Of a DNA stretch of 64,000 nt, positions 19,273-27,735 are shown one piece after another (the first letter of the stretch is position 1; each line of letters begins with the position of its first letter). The notes beneath the pieces were generated by a model that saw only the letters and a list, made by a program, of their open reading frames with translations, ran no database searches and was not told the origin of the DNA. Origin of the DNA: Palsa-883 sp963826975 (GTDB lineage Bacteria; Pseudomonadota; Alphaproteobacteria; Acetobacterales; Acetobacteraceae); NCBI GenBank assembly GCA_963826975.1, contig CAWGZJ010000027.1, positions 124,001 to 188,000 on the forward strand, given 5' to 3'. The position numbers and the translations under genes were made by a program.

Positions 19273-20799
19273 ATGAGCATGCAGACGGAGCCGGGCGATC
19301 ACGCCCGGCTGAGCGGGGAGCAATTTCGTCTGGCGAAATCGCTAGGGGTGCTGGCAATCGGCGCGTCGGCGTTGACGCACGAATATGGCGCAACGATCAA
19401 TTATGTTTCGACCAACAGCCTCAGCATTTATCCCGGCATCCAGGATTTGGTGCCGTGGGCGATGCTCGTCGCCGGGCTGCTGCTGATCCCGAAGGTGTTC
19501 CTGTATATCCGGTTCTCCTCGGTGATGCCGCGCGCCGGGTCGGTCTACGTGTGGATGAGCCGCAGCCTGAGTTTGCCGATCAGTTTCGTGCTGTGTTTTC
19601 TGGATTGGGTGGGCCTGACCGCAGCGATGGGTTTCATTGCCTATGTGTTTGGAACCTTCCTGGCGCAGGCCTTCGTCAGCGCGGGCATGCCGGCCGGGAC
19701 GGTTCTGCTGTCGCCGTTCGGTCACCTGGTGTTCGGCGTGGTCGTCATCTGGACGTATTTCGCGGCGCATCTGATCGGCGTGCATATCTTCGGACGCCTG
19801 GTTGTCGGTCTGGCCGCGCTGATCTTCCTGGCGGTGATCGTGATCGTCGGCTACGGCTACGCAACCGACCCAGCCACGTTTGTTGCGCTTGCCTCGGCGC
19901 AGACGAACCTGCACTTGCAGCCACCGTCGACCCCGGTGCCACCAACCTTCTCGGCGTTTGTCGCGGTCACCTTCCTGTTCATTGCGGCCTATGGCGGGCT
20001 GACCGGCGCGCCGGCGTTGGGCGGCGAGGCGCGCAACGCGTCGAAGACCATTCCGCAGGGGTTGTTCCTGGGATGGCTCGCCGCCGTGGTGCTCTACACC
20101 GCGGTGTCGGCCGCGTTGTTTCACGCGGTTCCCTGGTGGGCGACACTCGGCCTGATCAATGGCAAGGCGTCGGGGCTTGCCACGCTGCCGGGTCTGATCA
20201 GCGTCGTGGCGCCGAAAATCGTGGGCACGACGCTCAATTTCGTGGTCGCACTGATCGTCGGCAAGACCATCATTCCACAGATGATGGTGTGTTCGCGCCT
20301 GGTTTTCGGGTTTGCCCAGGACCACGTGATGCCTGCCACGTTCCTGCACGCATCGCGGTGGAAGACGCCCGATCACGCGTTGCTGCTCTCGGCGGGCGCC
20401 GCAACGCTGTTCCTGGTGCAATCGTGCTTTGGCGGGTGGGCCATCGGCATCGTCATCCGCTCGTTCACCGTGCTTCTCATGCTGGTGTTCGTGGCACTCG
20501 GGGCGCTCAATGTGTGTTTCAACCGGCGCTTCCGCGGCGTGGCGTGGGCCGATAGCATGCGCGGCGGCATGCGCGGCGGGCCGGTGATCGTGGTGATGGC
20601 GGTGCTGGCCATCGCGATCTCGCTGTTCCTGCTGTACGGCGGATTGATCGTGCCGAACACGCCTTGGTACTTGCAGCCATTGTTTCAGGGTGCCGTCGCC
20701 GCTTGCATCGCAATCCTGATCCTGCTCAGCGCCCAGGGCCGCGCCCGCGCGCATGGCCTGGCGTTGACCCAGGTCGCCGTGAATCTGCCACTCGAATGA
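19273..20799 (+). CDS. APC-superfamily amino-acid permease
   Basis: A 508-residue inner-membrane transporter with about 12 hydrophobic segments. LAIGASALTHEYGATINYVS begins the first helix, PRAGSVYVWMSRSL is the conserved loop of APC permeases, and FIAAYGGLTGAPALGGEARN aligns with the helix-6 region followed by an E-A/N-P-like motif. ATG 19273 (MSMQTEPGD) is preferred over upstream starts because the family begins near here. Probably imports an amino acid or amine related to the divergent PLP enzyme; the substrate is unknown. Confidence 0.85.
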   Translation: MSMQTEPGDHARLSGEQFRLAKSLGVLAIGASALTHEYGATINYVSTNSLSIYPGIQDLVPWAMLVAGLLLIPKVFLYIRFSSVMPRAGSVYVWMSRSLSLPISFVLCFLDWVGLTAAMGFIAYVFGTFLAQAFVSAGMPAGTVLLSPFGHLVFGVVVIWTYFAAHLIGVHIFGRLVVGLAALIFLAVIVIVGYGYATDPATFVALASAQTNLHLQPPSTPVPPTFSAFVAVTFLFIAAYGGLTGAPALGGEARNASKTIPQGLFLGWLAAVVLYTAVSAALFHAVPWWATLGLINGKASGLATLPGLISVVAPKIVGTTLNFVVALIVGKTIIPQMMVCSRLVFGFAQDHVMPATFLHASRWKTPDHALLLSAGAATLFLVQSCFGGWAIGIVIRSFTVLLMLVFVALGALNVCFNRRFRGVAWADSMRGGMRGGPVIVVMAVLAIAISLFLLYGGLIVPNTPWYLQPLFQGAVAACIAILILLSAQGRARAHGLALTQVAVNLPLE

Positions 20800-21111
20800 T
20801 CTGCCACCCGGCTGCGATCGCGGCCGCGTGCGGGCTCGCGCCAACCCGGCTATTCCGAAGAGGAATGCGACGTCGCCTGGCGGCAGCACCAGGACAACCC
20901 AGCTACGAATTATGGTTCCGCCTCCATGGCGGCGTGTCCCGCTGACCTTGACTCCAAGTTCTCGATGGTCAGGGGCAGAGTCCTTGGAGAACGGCATCGA
21001 GGGCTTGTCACACGCAGCGCTGCATTATTGCCGCGACGTTTGCGCTCGCAAAAACGGGTGCATCAACAGGTAACGATCCGGTGACTTGGGATCGCAGGAC
21101 AAGCTGGATTG

Positions 21112-21125
21112 TTGATCCAGATCAA
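21112..21125. promoter_or_regulatory. FNR/FixK-type operator
   Basis: TTGATCCAGATCAA is a perfect match to the TTGAT-N4-ATCAA dyad bound by FNR/FixK/Anr-family oxygen or redox regulators. It lies 190 bases before the stress-protein remnant and 350 bases before the MFS gene at 21475. No regulator of this family is in the window. Function is inferred from the motif alone. Confidence 0.6.
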
Positions 21126-21314
21126 TGCCGCGGATTATGGTCCGGTTCGCAAGTTTCACGAACTATCGCCGCAGCAGCGTCGAATGCTGAGTCTGGGCTT
21201 CGTGCGCAGTCGGAAGTTTCCGGTCCCGCAGCCTGCAGGCCGCGTGTTTTGTCCGGGATCTGCACTTCCATAGCACAGGTCGTTTCGTGATTGGCGCCGG
21301 GCGGAGACGGGCGG

Positions 21315-21401
21315 ATGAGCCTGAGGGACATTGCAGTCTTTCCCGACGCGCTGCCCGCCGCCGAGGGACGCATGACGGCGCCGGTGCCGATGTCGCACTA
21401 G
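21315..21401 (+). pseudogene. Possible N-terminal remnant of a universal stress protein
   Basis: A 28-codon frame reads MSLRDIAVFPDALPAAEGRM, similar to the first beta-strand and helix of UspA-family proteins (K-x-I-L-V-F-x-D followed by AAEARL). The remainder of the domain is absent and the frame soon ends. Usp genes are common targets of FNR-type regulators, and an FNR box lies upstream, so this may be all that is left of such a gene. The match is short. Confidence 0.35.
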
Positions 21402-21474
21402 CCGTTGGCAATCCCACCACGAACCGGCGATCCGACGTTGCCGGCGAAAAAGGCCACCAAACGGAGGGAGGACC

Positions 21475-22806
21475 ATGACAACCGACAATAATCGCCTGAC
21501 GGCCCTGTCGGCCGACGAGCATCGCGCGCAATTGCGGCGTGCCGTCATCGCGAGCACGGTCGGCACAACGATCGAGTGGTACGATTTTCTGCTCTACGGC
21601 ACGATGGCCGCACTCGTCTTCGGCAAGCTGTTCTTTCCCAAGTCGCTGCCGATCATCGGTATCCTCGAATTGTTCGGGGTTTTCTTCGTTGGGTTCCTCG
21701 GGCGGCCGATCGGGGCTGCAATCTTCGGCCATTGGGGCGACCGGATCGGGCGCAAGGCCACTCTGATCGTCACGCTGCTGGTGACCGGCATCGCAACGAC
21801 CGCCATCGGGCTGATACCGACTTACGATAGCATCGGCATCTGGGGTGCGGTGCTGCTGACGGTCATCCGTCTCATTCAGGGCATCGGCGTTGGCGGCGAG
21901 TGGGGCGGGTCAGTCCTACTGGCAATGGAATGGGCGCGCACGGACAACAACCGCGGCTTCCTCTCGGCCTGGCCGCAATTCGGCGCGCCAGCCGGGCTGT
22001 TCCTCGCCAACGTGGCGGTCCTGGTGTTCAGTTGGTTGTCGGGCGACCAGTTCTATACGTGGGGCTGGCGTGTCCCCTTCCTCCTCAGCCTGATCATGGT
22101 CGCCGTCGGGCTGTGGATCCGACTGGGCATTCTCGAAACCCCGGTCTTCCGGAAGGTGATCGAGGACCAGCGCGTCGAACGCGTACCGGTGTGGGAGGTG
22201 CTGAAGCGCCAGCGGAAGCAGGTCGCACTGACCGCCCTGCTGCGCCTGCCCGAACAGGCACCGGGCTACATCGTCGGTGCGTGGATCTTCAGCTACGGCA
22301 CAACGGTGCTCGGGATGTCGCGCAACTTCCTGCTGGTTGCGGTCATCACCCAGACTGTCCTCGGCTTCCTCTGGGTCACTGTCGCCGGACATCTGTCTGA
22401 TCGTGTCGGCCGCAAGAACATGTTCATGCTCGGCGCGCTATTCATGGGTGTGTACGGCTTCGTCTACATCGCCTTGCTCAATACCGCGATCCCGTGGGTC
22501 GTCTTCGTCGCCGTCGCGCTCTCGTTGTTGCCGGTGATGACCCAGTACGGGCCGGAGGCGGCACTGATCGCGGAAAGTTTCACGCCACGACTGCGCTACA
22601 GCGGCAGCTCGCTCGGCTATCAGCTTGCCTCGATCATCGCGGGGGGGCCGTCGCCGTTCATCGCGACGTGGCTGTTCGCTACCTACCAATCGGCCTGGCC
22701 GATCGCCATCTATATCGCGATCTGTGCCATCATCGGCATCGTCGCGACGTCGCTGCTGACCGACTACACCAGCAAGGACATATCGACCGAATATGCTGGC
22801 GTTTGA
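21475..22806 (+). CDS. MFS transporter, metabolite:proton symporter (MHS/ShiA-type)
   Basis: A 443-residue, 12-helix transporter. ASTVGTTIEWYDFLLYGTMA in helix 1, GHWGDRIGRKATLI in loop 2-3 and IQGIGVGGEWGGSVLL in helix 4 are diagnostic of the metabolite:H+ symporter family, which imports shikimate, proline/betaine, dicarboxylates and similar compounds. A strong GGAGGGAGG site precedes ATG 21475. There is no neighbouring enzyme to suggest a substrate. Confidence 0.9.
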   Translation: MTTDNNRLTALSADEHRAQLRRAVIASTVGTTIEWYDFLLYGTMAALVFGKLFFPKSLPIIGILELFGVFFVGFLGRPIGAAIFGHWGDRIGRKATLIVTLLVTGIATTAIGLIPTYDSIGIWGAVLLTVIRLIQGIGVGGEWGGSVLLAMEWARTDNNRGFLSAWPQFGAPAGLFLANVAVLVFSWLSGDQFYTWGWRVPFLLSLIMVAVGLWIRLGILETPVFRKVIEDQRVERVPVWEVLKRQRKQVALTALLRLPEQAPGYIVGAWIFSYGTTVLGMSRNFLLVAVITQTVLGFLWVTVAGHLSDRVGRKNMFMLGALFMGVYGFVYIALLNTAIPWVVFVAVALSLLPVMTQYGPEAALIAESFTPRLRYSGSSLGYQLASIIAGGPSPFIATWLFATYQSAWPIAIYIAICAIIGIVATSLLTDYTSKDISTEYAGV

Positions 22807-22884
22807 ATGCCGGCGCGACGCCAGGGCGGCCTGTTCGCGCTTGCCCTGGCGTCCTTGTCGGCCATCGCCCCCTGTGAGGTGCAG

Positions 22885-23076
22885 TCAGGCTCGAAGTACG
22901 ACGCAGACTTCGGTGCAGGCCTCGGCGACACGTTCCGCGTCACGCGTGTTCCACGTGTTCTCCGCCGCGCGCACTTTCTGCGTGGCGGTTTCCAGCGTGA
23001 AGGGCGGTAAGGGCGGGCGCGCCGAGGTGACATCTCCATCTGTTGCGTCGGCCGGCGGCGCTGCGGTGGCGCTCAT
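22885..23076 (-). pseudogene. Truncated DUF1348 (NTF2-like) gene
   Basis: The first 50 or so residues (LPPFTLETATQKVRAAENTW, NTRDAERVA) match the start of the complete DUF1348 protein at 36712-37179 (LPPFSAETAVQKVRIAEDAW). Homology then stops and the frame ends after 63 residues. Its ATG overlaps the stop of the nitronate monooxygenase remnant (ATGA), so both belonged to one operon before decay. Confidence 0.8.
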
Positions 23077-23555
23077 CTTGAAGCCGACGCTGCCCCCCTT
23101 ACCAGTTTGGCTCCGTTAGTCAGTGTGGCCGCGGCCTGTGCGATGACCTGCTCGATGATCTCCGACGCGGCCGGCGTATCGGTCACAAGGTCAACACCCT
23201 CCCCGGCCCAGACGACGCGTGTGGTGAAATCGTTGTCGGCCGACGCCAGGTAGAGCTTCTCCTGATCTGGTTGATCCACGGCGAGTGCGTCCTCCCGGCC
23301 ATTCCAGCGGACCGAAAACGCGTTGCGCAGCGCACGACCCGGATAGATCGCCGGCCATGGCGCACCACGCACGACATCGAACACGTGGGTCTGCTCGGTC
23401 TGGTCGCCGCCAGCCGCCAAGGTGGCGGCTTTCATCGACTGGTCCCACAGCAACTCGCGCGATGCGGTGAACCGGGTGCCCATCGAAACGCCTGCGGCGC
23501 CCAATGCGAGCGCTGCAGCCAAGCCGCGGCCATCGTGTGCGCTAACAGCCAGTTT
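23073..23555 (-). pseudogene. Nitronate monooxygenase, C-terminal fragment
   Basis: From about 23552 the minus strand reads DGRGLAAALALGAAGVSMGT followed by RFTASRE, the phosphate-binding glycine-rich stretch of FMN-dependent nitronate monooxygenases (2-nitropropane dioxygenase family), and continues to a normal-looking C-terminus. The N-terminal two thirds of the usual 320-350 residues are gone. The PAS-protein gene ends inside the truncated start, at 23542. No active enzyme can be made. Confidence 0.8.
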
Positions 23556-24126
23556 GCACGGGCCGACTTGCTTGCAGCCGAGCGATCTCCTTACGCAACG
23601 ACCGCATTTCCTCGAACGATTTGGTTGCGTCACGCATGATCGCCGCGATTCCGACCATCTGCCCCTGTTTGTCCGTGAAGGGTACGATAGTGAACTCGAC
23701 CGATATTCGCGTGCCGTCCTTCCGGACCGCCGGCACCGACAGCAATTGGCCGTCGGCGTAGCGCGTGCGGCCGGTTTCCATTGTTGCGCGATAGCCGAGC
23801 CAATGTCTCTCGCGCAAGTTGGCTGGGATGATGATGTCCAGCTTCTGTCCAATCGCCTCGGCAGCGGAAAAGCCGAAAATGCGAATTGCTCCTCGGTTCC
23901 AGATTCGGATCGTCCCGGCTGCATCGCAGTAGATCAGCGCATCCGACATCTCCGCCACCAACGCAGCGCCAAAGCGGTTCTCGTGTGACAGCGCGCGCTC
24001 CCACGCCAACAAGCCAGGTTCTCCCTTGATCGGCCAATAGAGTCCCACCGCTTCAAGCCTCAGCCCAACACAAATACGGTCTAGCCTGCCGGCAACGATC
24101 TTGCCCGCCAGAATGCGTCGGCTCAT
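23542..24126 (-). CDS. Single PAS-domain (S-box) sensor protein
   Basis: A 194-residue cytoplasmic protein with one PAS domain at about 60-165 (AEMSDALIYCDAAGTIRIWN, then IFGFSAAEAIGQ, and VPAVRKDGTRISVEFT). No kinase, GGDEF or HTH domain follows; the end is a short helix (EEMRSLRKEIARLQ), and the last residues are probably altered by fusion to the nitronate monooxygenase remnant. Such proteins bind haem, flavin or small ligands and act through partners. It lies 70 bases downstream of the NsrR-like gene on the same strand, so the two are probably co-transcribed. Confidence 0.8.
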   Translation of the reverse strand: MSRRILAGKIVAGRLDRICVGLRLEAVGLYWPIKGEPGLLAWERALSHENRFGAALVAEMSDALIYCDAAGTIRIWNRGAIRIFGFSAAEAIGQKLDIIIPANLRERHWLGYRATMETGRTRYADGQLLSVPAVRKDGTRISVEFTIVPFTDKQGQMVGIAAIMRDATKSFEEMRSLRKEIARLQASRPVQTGC

Positions 24127-24196
24127 GGGTATTGTCTGCGCGTGGCAAGCAACTCTGCTCGCTGCTGTTTTCGCCACGCCGCGATCTTTGGATCCA

Positions 24197-24676
24197 TTAT
24201 AGAGCCCGCTGAGTGGCCGTTGCGCGGCCGCGGCTCGCTTTGGTTGGCCGGAGTCCAAGCAGTGCAGCCAGCTTGCGTCGTGGTGCCACTACATCGGCCA
24301 GCGTCGTGCGGTCGAGCACCGCCAGAAACGCTGCGAGCGCGTCATGCAAGGTTGCCTGCAGCAAGCAGGCCTTGCCGATTGCGCAAGCATCGACGCTGTC
24401 GAAGCAAGGCACCAGGGCCAAGTCCGGCTCGGTCCGCCGGATCACCGCGCCGAGGTTGATGCTCTCAGCGGAATTCTTCAGCCTGATCCCACCGCCTTTC
24501 CCACGCACTGTCTCGATGTCGCCGGCGACTCCCAATTGGTGCACCACTTTTGTCAGGTGATTCTTGGCAATACCATAGGCGTCGGCGACCTCACCGATGG
24601 TCACCAGCCGGCCCTCGCGTACGGCAAGGTACATCAGGAGTCGTAACGAATAATCGGTGTAAATGGTCAGGCGCAC
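24197..24676 (-). CDS. Rrf2-family regulator, NsrR-like
   Basis: A 159-residue winged-helix regulator starting at GTG 24676 (MRLTIYTDYSLRLLMYLAV), with GGGAGGGG upstream. The cluster-binding cysteines Cys91, Cys98 and Cys104 (VPCFDSVDACAIGKAC) match the spacing of NsrR, which senses nitric oxide through a [4Fe-4S] or [2Fe-2S] cluster. The recognition helix lies in IAKNHLTKVVHQL. Typical targets detoxify NO; here the only downstream gene is the PAS protein. An upstream in-frame ATG exists but is outside family homology. Confidence 0.85.
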   Translation of the reverse strand: MRLTIYTDYSLRLLMYLAVREGRLVTIGEVADAYGIAKNHLTKVVHQLGVAGDIETVRGKGGGIRLKNSAESINLGAVIRRTEPDLALVPCFDSVDACAIGKACLLQATLHDALAAFLAVLDRTTLADVVAPRRKLAALLGLRPTKASRGRATATQRAL

Positions 24677-25033
24677 AGTCCCCTCCCACCCGGTCATCCA
24701 AGGCATCCAATAACATATATTCCCGATCTTGCTTTTGTGCCAGACACGTATGATAGACATCCGATTTCACACACCGCACGGATGATGCTGCCGCCAACCG
24801 GTGTGCGGGTCTGGCTGGCCACAGGTGCACGGACATGCGTCGAGGCATGAACGGCCTTGCCGTGCAGGTTCAACAGGCGCTGCAACGCGATCCGCATGCT
24901 GGTGACCGAAGGTATTCGGCGGCAGCGATTTAGTGGTCTGGCCCAGGGCAGAAGACTTCGGCAGCGCAACCACTTGGGCGGCTATCCGGGGGTGCACCTG
25001 CGGTAGCAAAGCCGCAGGCTATCTTGGGGCTCG

Positions 25034-26203
25034 TTATGAATTACCCACCGGACGTCCCCGTGCGCGAATCTCGGACGAGGATGTGTCGAAGCGGAAACGG
25101 TGCTCAGGGATTTCGGTGAAGAGATCGGCATAGCGCCGCGGCACAGGGATGTCCTTCAGCGCGCGTACGCGCCCCGCCGCGTCGATACGCACGGCCACCA
25201 GAAAGCTGCACCCGGCATTAGCGATTTCCTCGAGCGCGACGTGCATCCGACCCTCGTCATCGCCATAATATTTCGGCGCAACCAGCCGCTCGGCTGTATC
25301 CGCGCCGATCACGAACGTAGTCCCGGGAAACAAGCGCGACTTGTCGACGAAGGTGGGCGCCCTGGTGAGTTCGACCGGCGACTTCCAGGCGAATTGCGCG
25401 AGCCGGTGTCTCACCGTCTCGCCCGACAGCGGCGGCTTGTCGACGTTAGTGACAGAGATTTCGAACGCCACGGGCTGCTGCCTGAGCTCTTCGGCAACCC
25501 GAGCCATCAACAAATGTCCCTCGTGCACCGGGTTGAAAGAACCTGGCAACAGCACAAGGGGTCGCGGCGCTGACAGCATCATTTGGCCATCAGGCTGGAC
25601 GGTGACGCGATCGACCTCGCCCGCCAAGAGCTGATCGATAGTATCCACGGTCGCGACGGCCGTCTCCGCAAAATGTTCATCCACATCGAGCAGGCTGCGT
25701 GGCGACGGTGCGGCAATCCCGCATGCGTGGGCCAGCCACAGCACGATCGCGCGCGAAACAAGGTCTTCTTCAGCGGCGCGATCACGTCGGCCCTTGGCCA
25801 TCACGCCTGTGCAGTGCGCGGTGCGGGCAGAGTTGACGAATGCGATATGAAATCGATGCTCGCCTTTGCGCGGGCGATCGCTCACCAGTGCCGCCGTCGC
25901 GCCGAGGCCAACCAGATCGGTGCCCGCCGGCACCAGCCTGGCTGCGCGTGCCCATACGCTTCGTGCCATCGCGATTGCGGTGTCGGAACGGCATGCCTGT
26001 GCCGGCGCAAAGCCAAGAAATGCCGCAAGCGCCAGCGCGTCGTAGGGAACCTGCGCCTCGATCAGCAGCCGGGAGCCGCCGGGAACACGCAGCAACTCGC
26101 CGATCGCTCCACTGCCGCCGCCGGTTATCGCGAGTGCAGCCTTGCGGCCGGACGCGTGTAATGCGGAGATCAATTGTTGCCATGCAGCGTCCGACGGGCT
26201 CAT
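25034..26203 (-). CDS. CinA-C-like domain fused to a nucleotidylyltransferase (NMN/NaMN adenylyltransferase-like)
   Basis: A 389-residue two-domain protein. Residues 1-165 resemble the CinA C-terminal (NMN deamidase, PncC) fold, with ITGGGSGAIGELLRVPGGSR at 26-45, but the usual SCTGG serine motif is replaced by TGGGSG. Residues 215-385 form a Rossmann nucleotidylyltransferase: LPGSFNPVHEGH carries His227 and His230 of the HxGH motif, and SSSEIR (375-380) is the ISSTxIR-like nucleotide site. The combination would fit NAD salvage. Starting at MSPSDAAW gives the complete first domain. Whether the first domain is catalytic is uncertain. Confidence 0.78.
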   Translation of the reverse strand: MSPSDAAWQQLISALHASGRKAALAITGGGSGAIGELLRVPGGSRLLIEAQVPYDALALAAFLGFAPAQACRSDTAIAMARSVWARAARLVPAGTDLVGLGATAALVSDRPRKGEHRFHIAFVNSARTAHCTGVMAKGRRDRAAEEDLVSRAIVLWLAHACGIAAPSPRSLLDVDEHFAETAVATVDTIDQLLAGEVDRVTVQPDGQMMLSAPRPLVLLPGSFNPVHEGHLLMARVAEELRQQPVAFEISVTNVDKPPLSGETVRHRLAQFAWKSPVELTRAPTFVDKSRLFPGTTFVIGADTAERLVAPKYYGDDEGRMHVALEEIANAGCSFLVAVRIDAAGRVRALKDIPVPRRYADLFTEIPEHRFRFDTSSSEIRARGRPVGNS

Positions 26204-26485
26204 GGTGTGTGTGGTCCGAACCTGAAAAGTGCCTCGCGGACGGTGAAAGACAGTTCGGACAGTGTCAACAGAGCGCATTTGCGTGCCGGCAAAGCTGCCG
26301 AGGCCAGTAATGTCCGGCGTGATCGGTATGGCGCGCGTTGGCGCACGAATGAGCTTCTCGACCTTGGCGTCGAGGAACTCCGTGCCACGGCTGGTTCAAC
26401 CGGCTCGCGCATCGCGATCCTTGGAACGGGCGTTACGATTTCCTATCTAAGCTCCTTGGGAAGATAAGGAAATCGGAGAGCGGCG

Positions 26486-26749
26486 ATGGCGAGCGGTTGG
26501 GCTCCGGACGGGGCAGTGCAGGATCAGATCGACGATACCATCACGGACGGGGTGATGAGAGCGCGGGCGCGCATGCCGACGGGTGAGGGCGAGACCCACT
26601 GCCTGGAATGCGGTGACGAAATCCCGGAAGCGCGCCGCCGTGCGCTGCCCGGAGCCCGGACCTGCATTATCTGTCAGTCGGCGCGCGATCGCCGTCCGGT
26701 GAACAGCGGGTTCAACCGCAGGGGCAACAAAGACAGCCAGCTCAGATAG
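26486..26749 (+). CDS. DksA/TraR-type C4 zinc-finger protein
   Basis: An 87-residue member of the short TraR branch. The zinc finger is CLECGDEIPEARRRALPGAR followed by CIIC, giving the four cysteines C-x2-C-x17-C-x2-C. It lacks the long coiled coil of full DksA. Short TraR proteins bind the RNA polymerase secondary channel, and many sit on phage or plasmid-derived DNA. GGAGAG lies upstream of ATG 26486. Confidence 0.88.
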   Translation: MASGWAPDGAVQDQIDDTITDGVMRARARMPTGEGETHCLECGDEIPEARRRALPGARTCIICQSARDRRPVNSGFNRRGNKDSQLR

Positions 26750-26883
26750 CGCTCAGCGCTATTCCGATTCTGGTCGGTTATGCTCCATTCTCGTAACTGG
26801 TGAGAGTTTGCCTGCAGCGGCCGTGGGATGTCCGCGCTCTACGCCCGAAGCGGTCGCCGGACGCCGGCGCTCGCAAAGCGCGC

Positions 26884-27735
26884 CTACTTCACCCCGCCCA
26901 ACGTCAACCCCTGCACCAGATATCGCTGCAAGGCCGCAAACACCACCGCCACCGGCAGCGTTGCCAGCAGGGTCGCCGCCATCACCTGATTCCACTCAAC
27001 GGTGTAGCGGCCGGCCACTAGGTTGACGACCTTCAGCGGCAAGGTCAGATGCGACGGATCGCGCAGCATGGTCAGGGCCACCACGAATTCGTTCCAACTG
27101 CCGACAAACGTAACAATCCCGGTCACCGCGATCGCCGGCAGCGACAGCGGCAGGAAAATGCGCAGCACCGACTGCAGCCGGTTGGCGCCGTCGATCCAGG
27201 CGGCTTCCTCCAGCTCGACCGGGATGGTGCCAAAATACGCCGCCAGCATCCACACCGCGAAGGCGATGTTGAAGGCGGCGTAGATCACTACGACGATGGC
27301 AAGCGTGTCGACCAGCGTGGCGCCGCCGATGTGGATCGAGGCCGCCATGCGGAACAGGCCGAGCACCAGCAGGATCGGCGACAGCATCTTGGTCACCAGC
27401 AGGAATTGCCGGTATTGCCCGATGCCGCGGAACGGCAACCGGCTCATCGCATAACCGGCGGGCACCGACACCAGGATGGTCAGCAAGGTCGCAGTCAGGC
27501 TGACGAAAAGGCTATTCGCGACACCGGTGCCGAAATCAACGGTGGTCCACATGTCCACGAAGTTTTGCCAATCAAATCGCGACGGCAACCAGCGCGGCGG
27601 GAACGCCGTCACCTCGGACAGCGGCTTGAGCGCGGTCGACAGCATCACCGCGAACGGCAGCAGCGCCAGCACCAGCAGCGGCGACAGCACCAGCCAGCTT
27701 ACCGCCGAGCGGCGCAGCATGCGGCGCGTGATCAT
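26884..27735 (-). CDS. Sugar ABC transporter permease, MalG-type
   Basis: A 283-residue inner-membrane permease with six hydrophobic segments. The conserved EAA loop that docks the ATPase is ELEEAAWIDGANRLQSVLRI, near residue 180. Its start overlaps the end of the MalF-type gene by four bases. It forms the channel with that protein for the binding protein encoded at 28682-29931. Confidence 0.92.
   Translation of the reverse strand: MITRRMLRRSAVSWLVLSPLLVLALLPFAVMLSTALKPLSEVTAFPPRWLPSRFDWQNFVDMWTTVDFGTGVANSLFVSLTATLLTILVSVPAGYAMSRLPFRGIGQYRQFLLVTKMLSPILLVLGLFRMAASIHIGGATLVDTLAIVVVIYAAFNIAFAVWMLAAYFGTIPVELEEAAWIDGANRLQSVLRIFLPLSLPAIAVTGIVTFVGSWNEFVVALTMLRDPSHLTLPLKVVNLVAGRYTVEWNQVMAATLLATLPVAVVFAALQRYLVQGLTLGGVK

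Larger units (their letters stand above)
20800..21474. other. 675-base gap with an FNR-type box and a universal stress protein trace
   Basis: No intact gene is present. Two items stand out and are listed separately: a perfect FNR/FixK-type palindrome at 21112-21125 and a short remnant at 21315-21401. The rest (20800-21100) shows nothing I can name. Confidence 0.5.
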
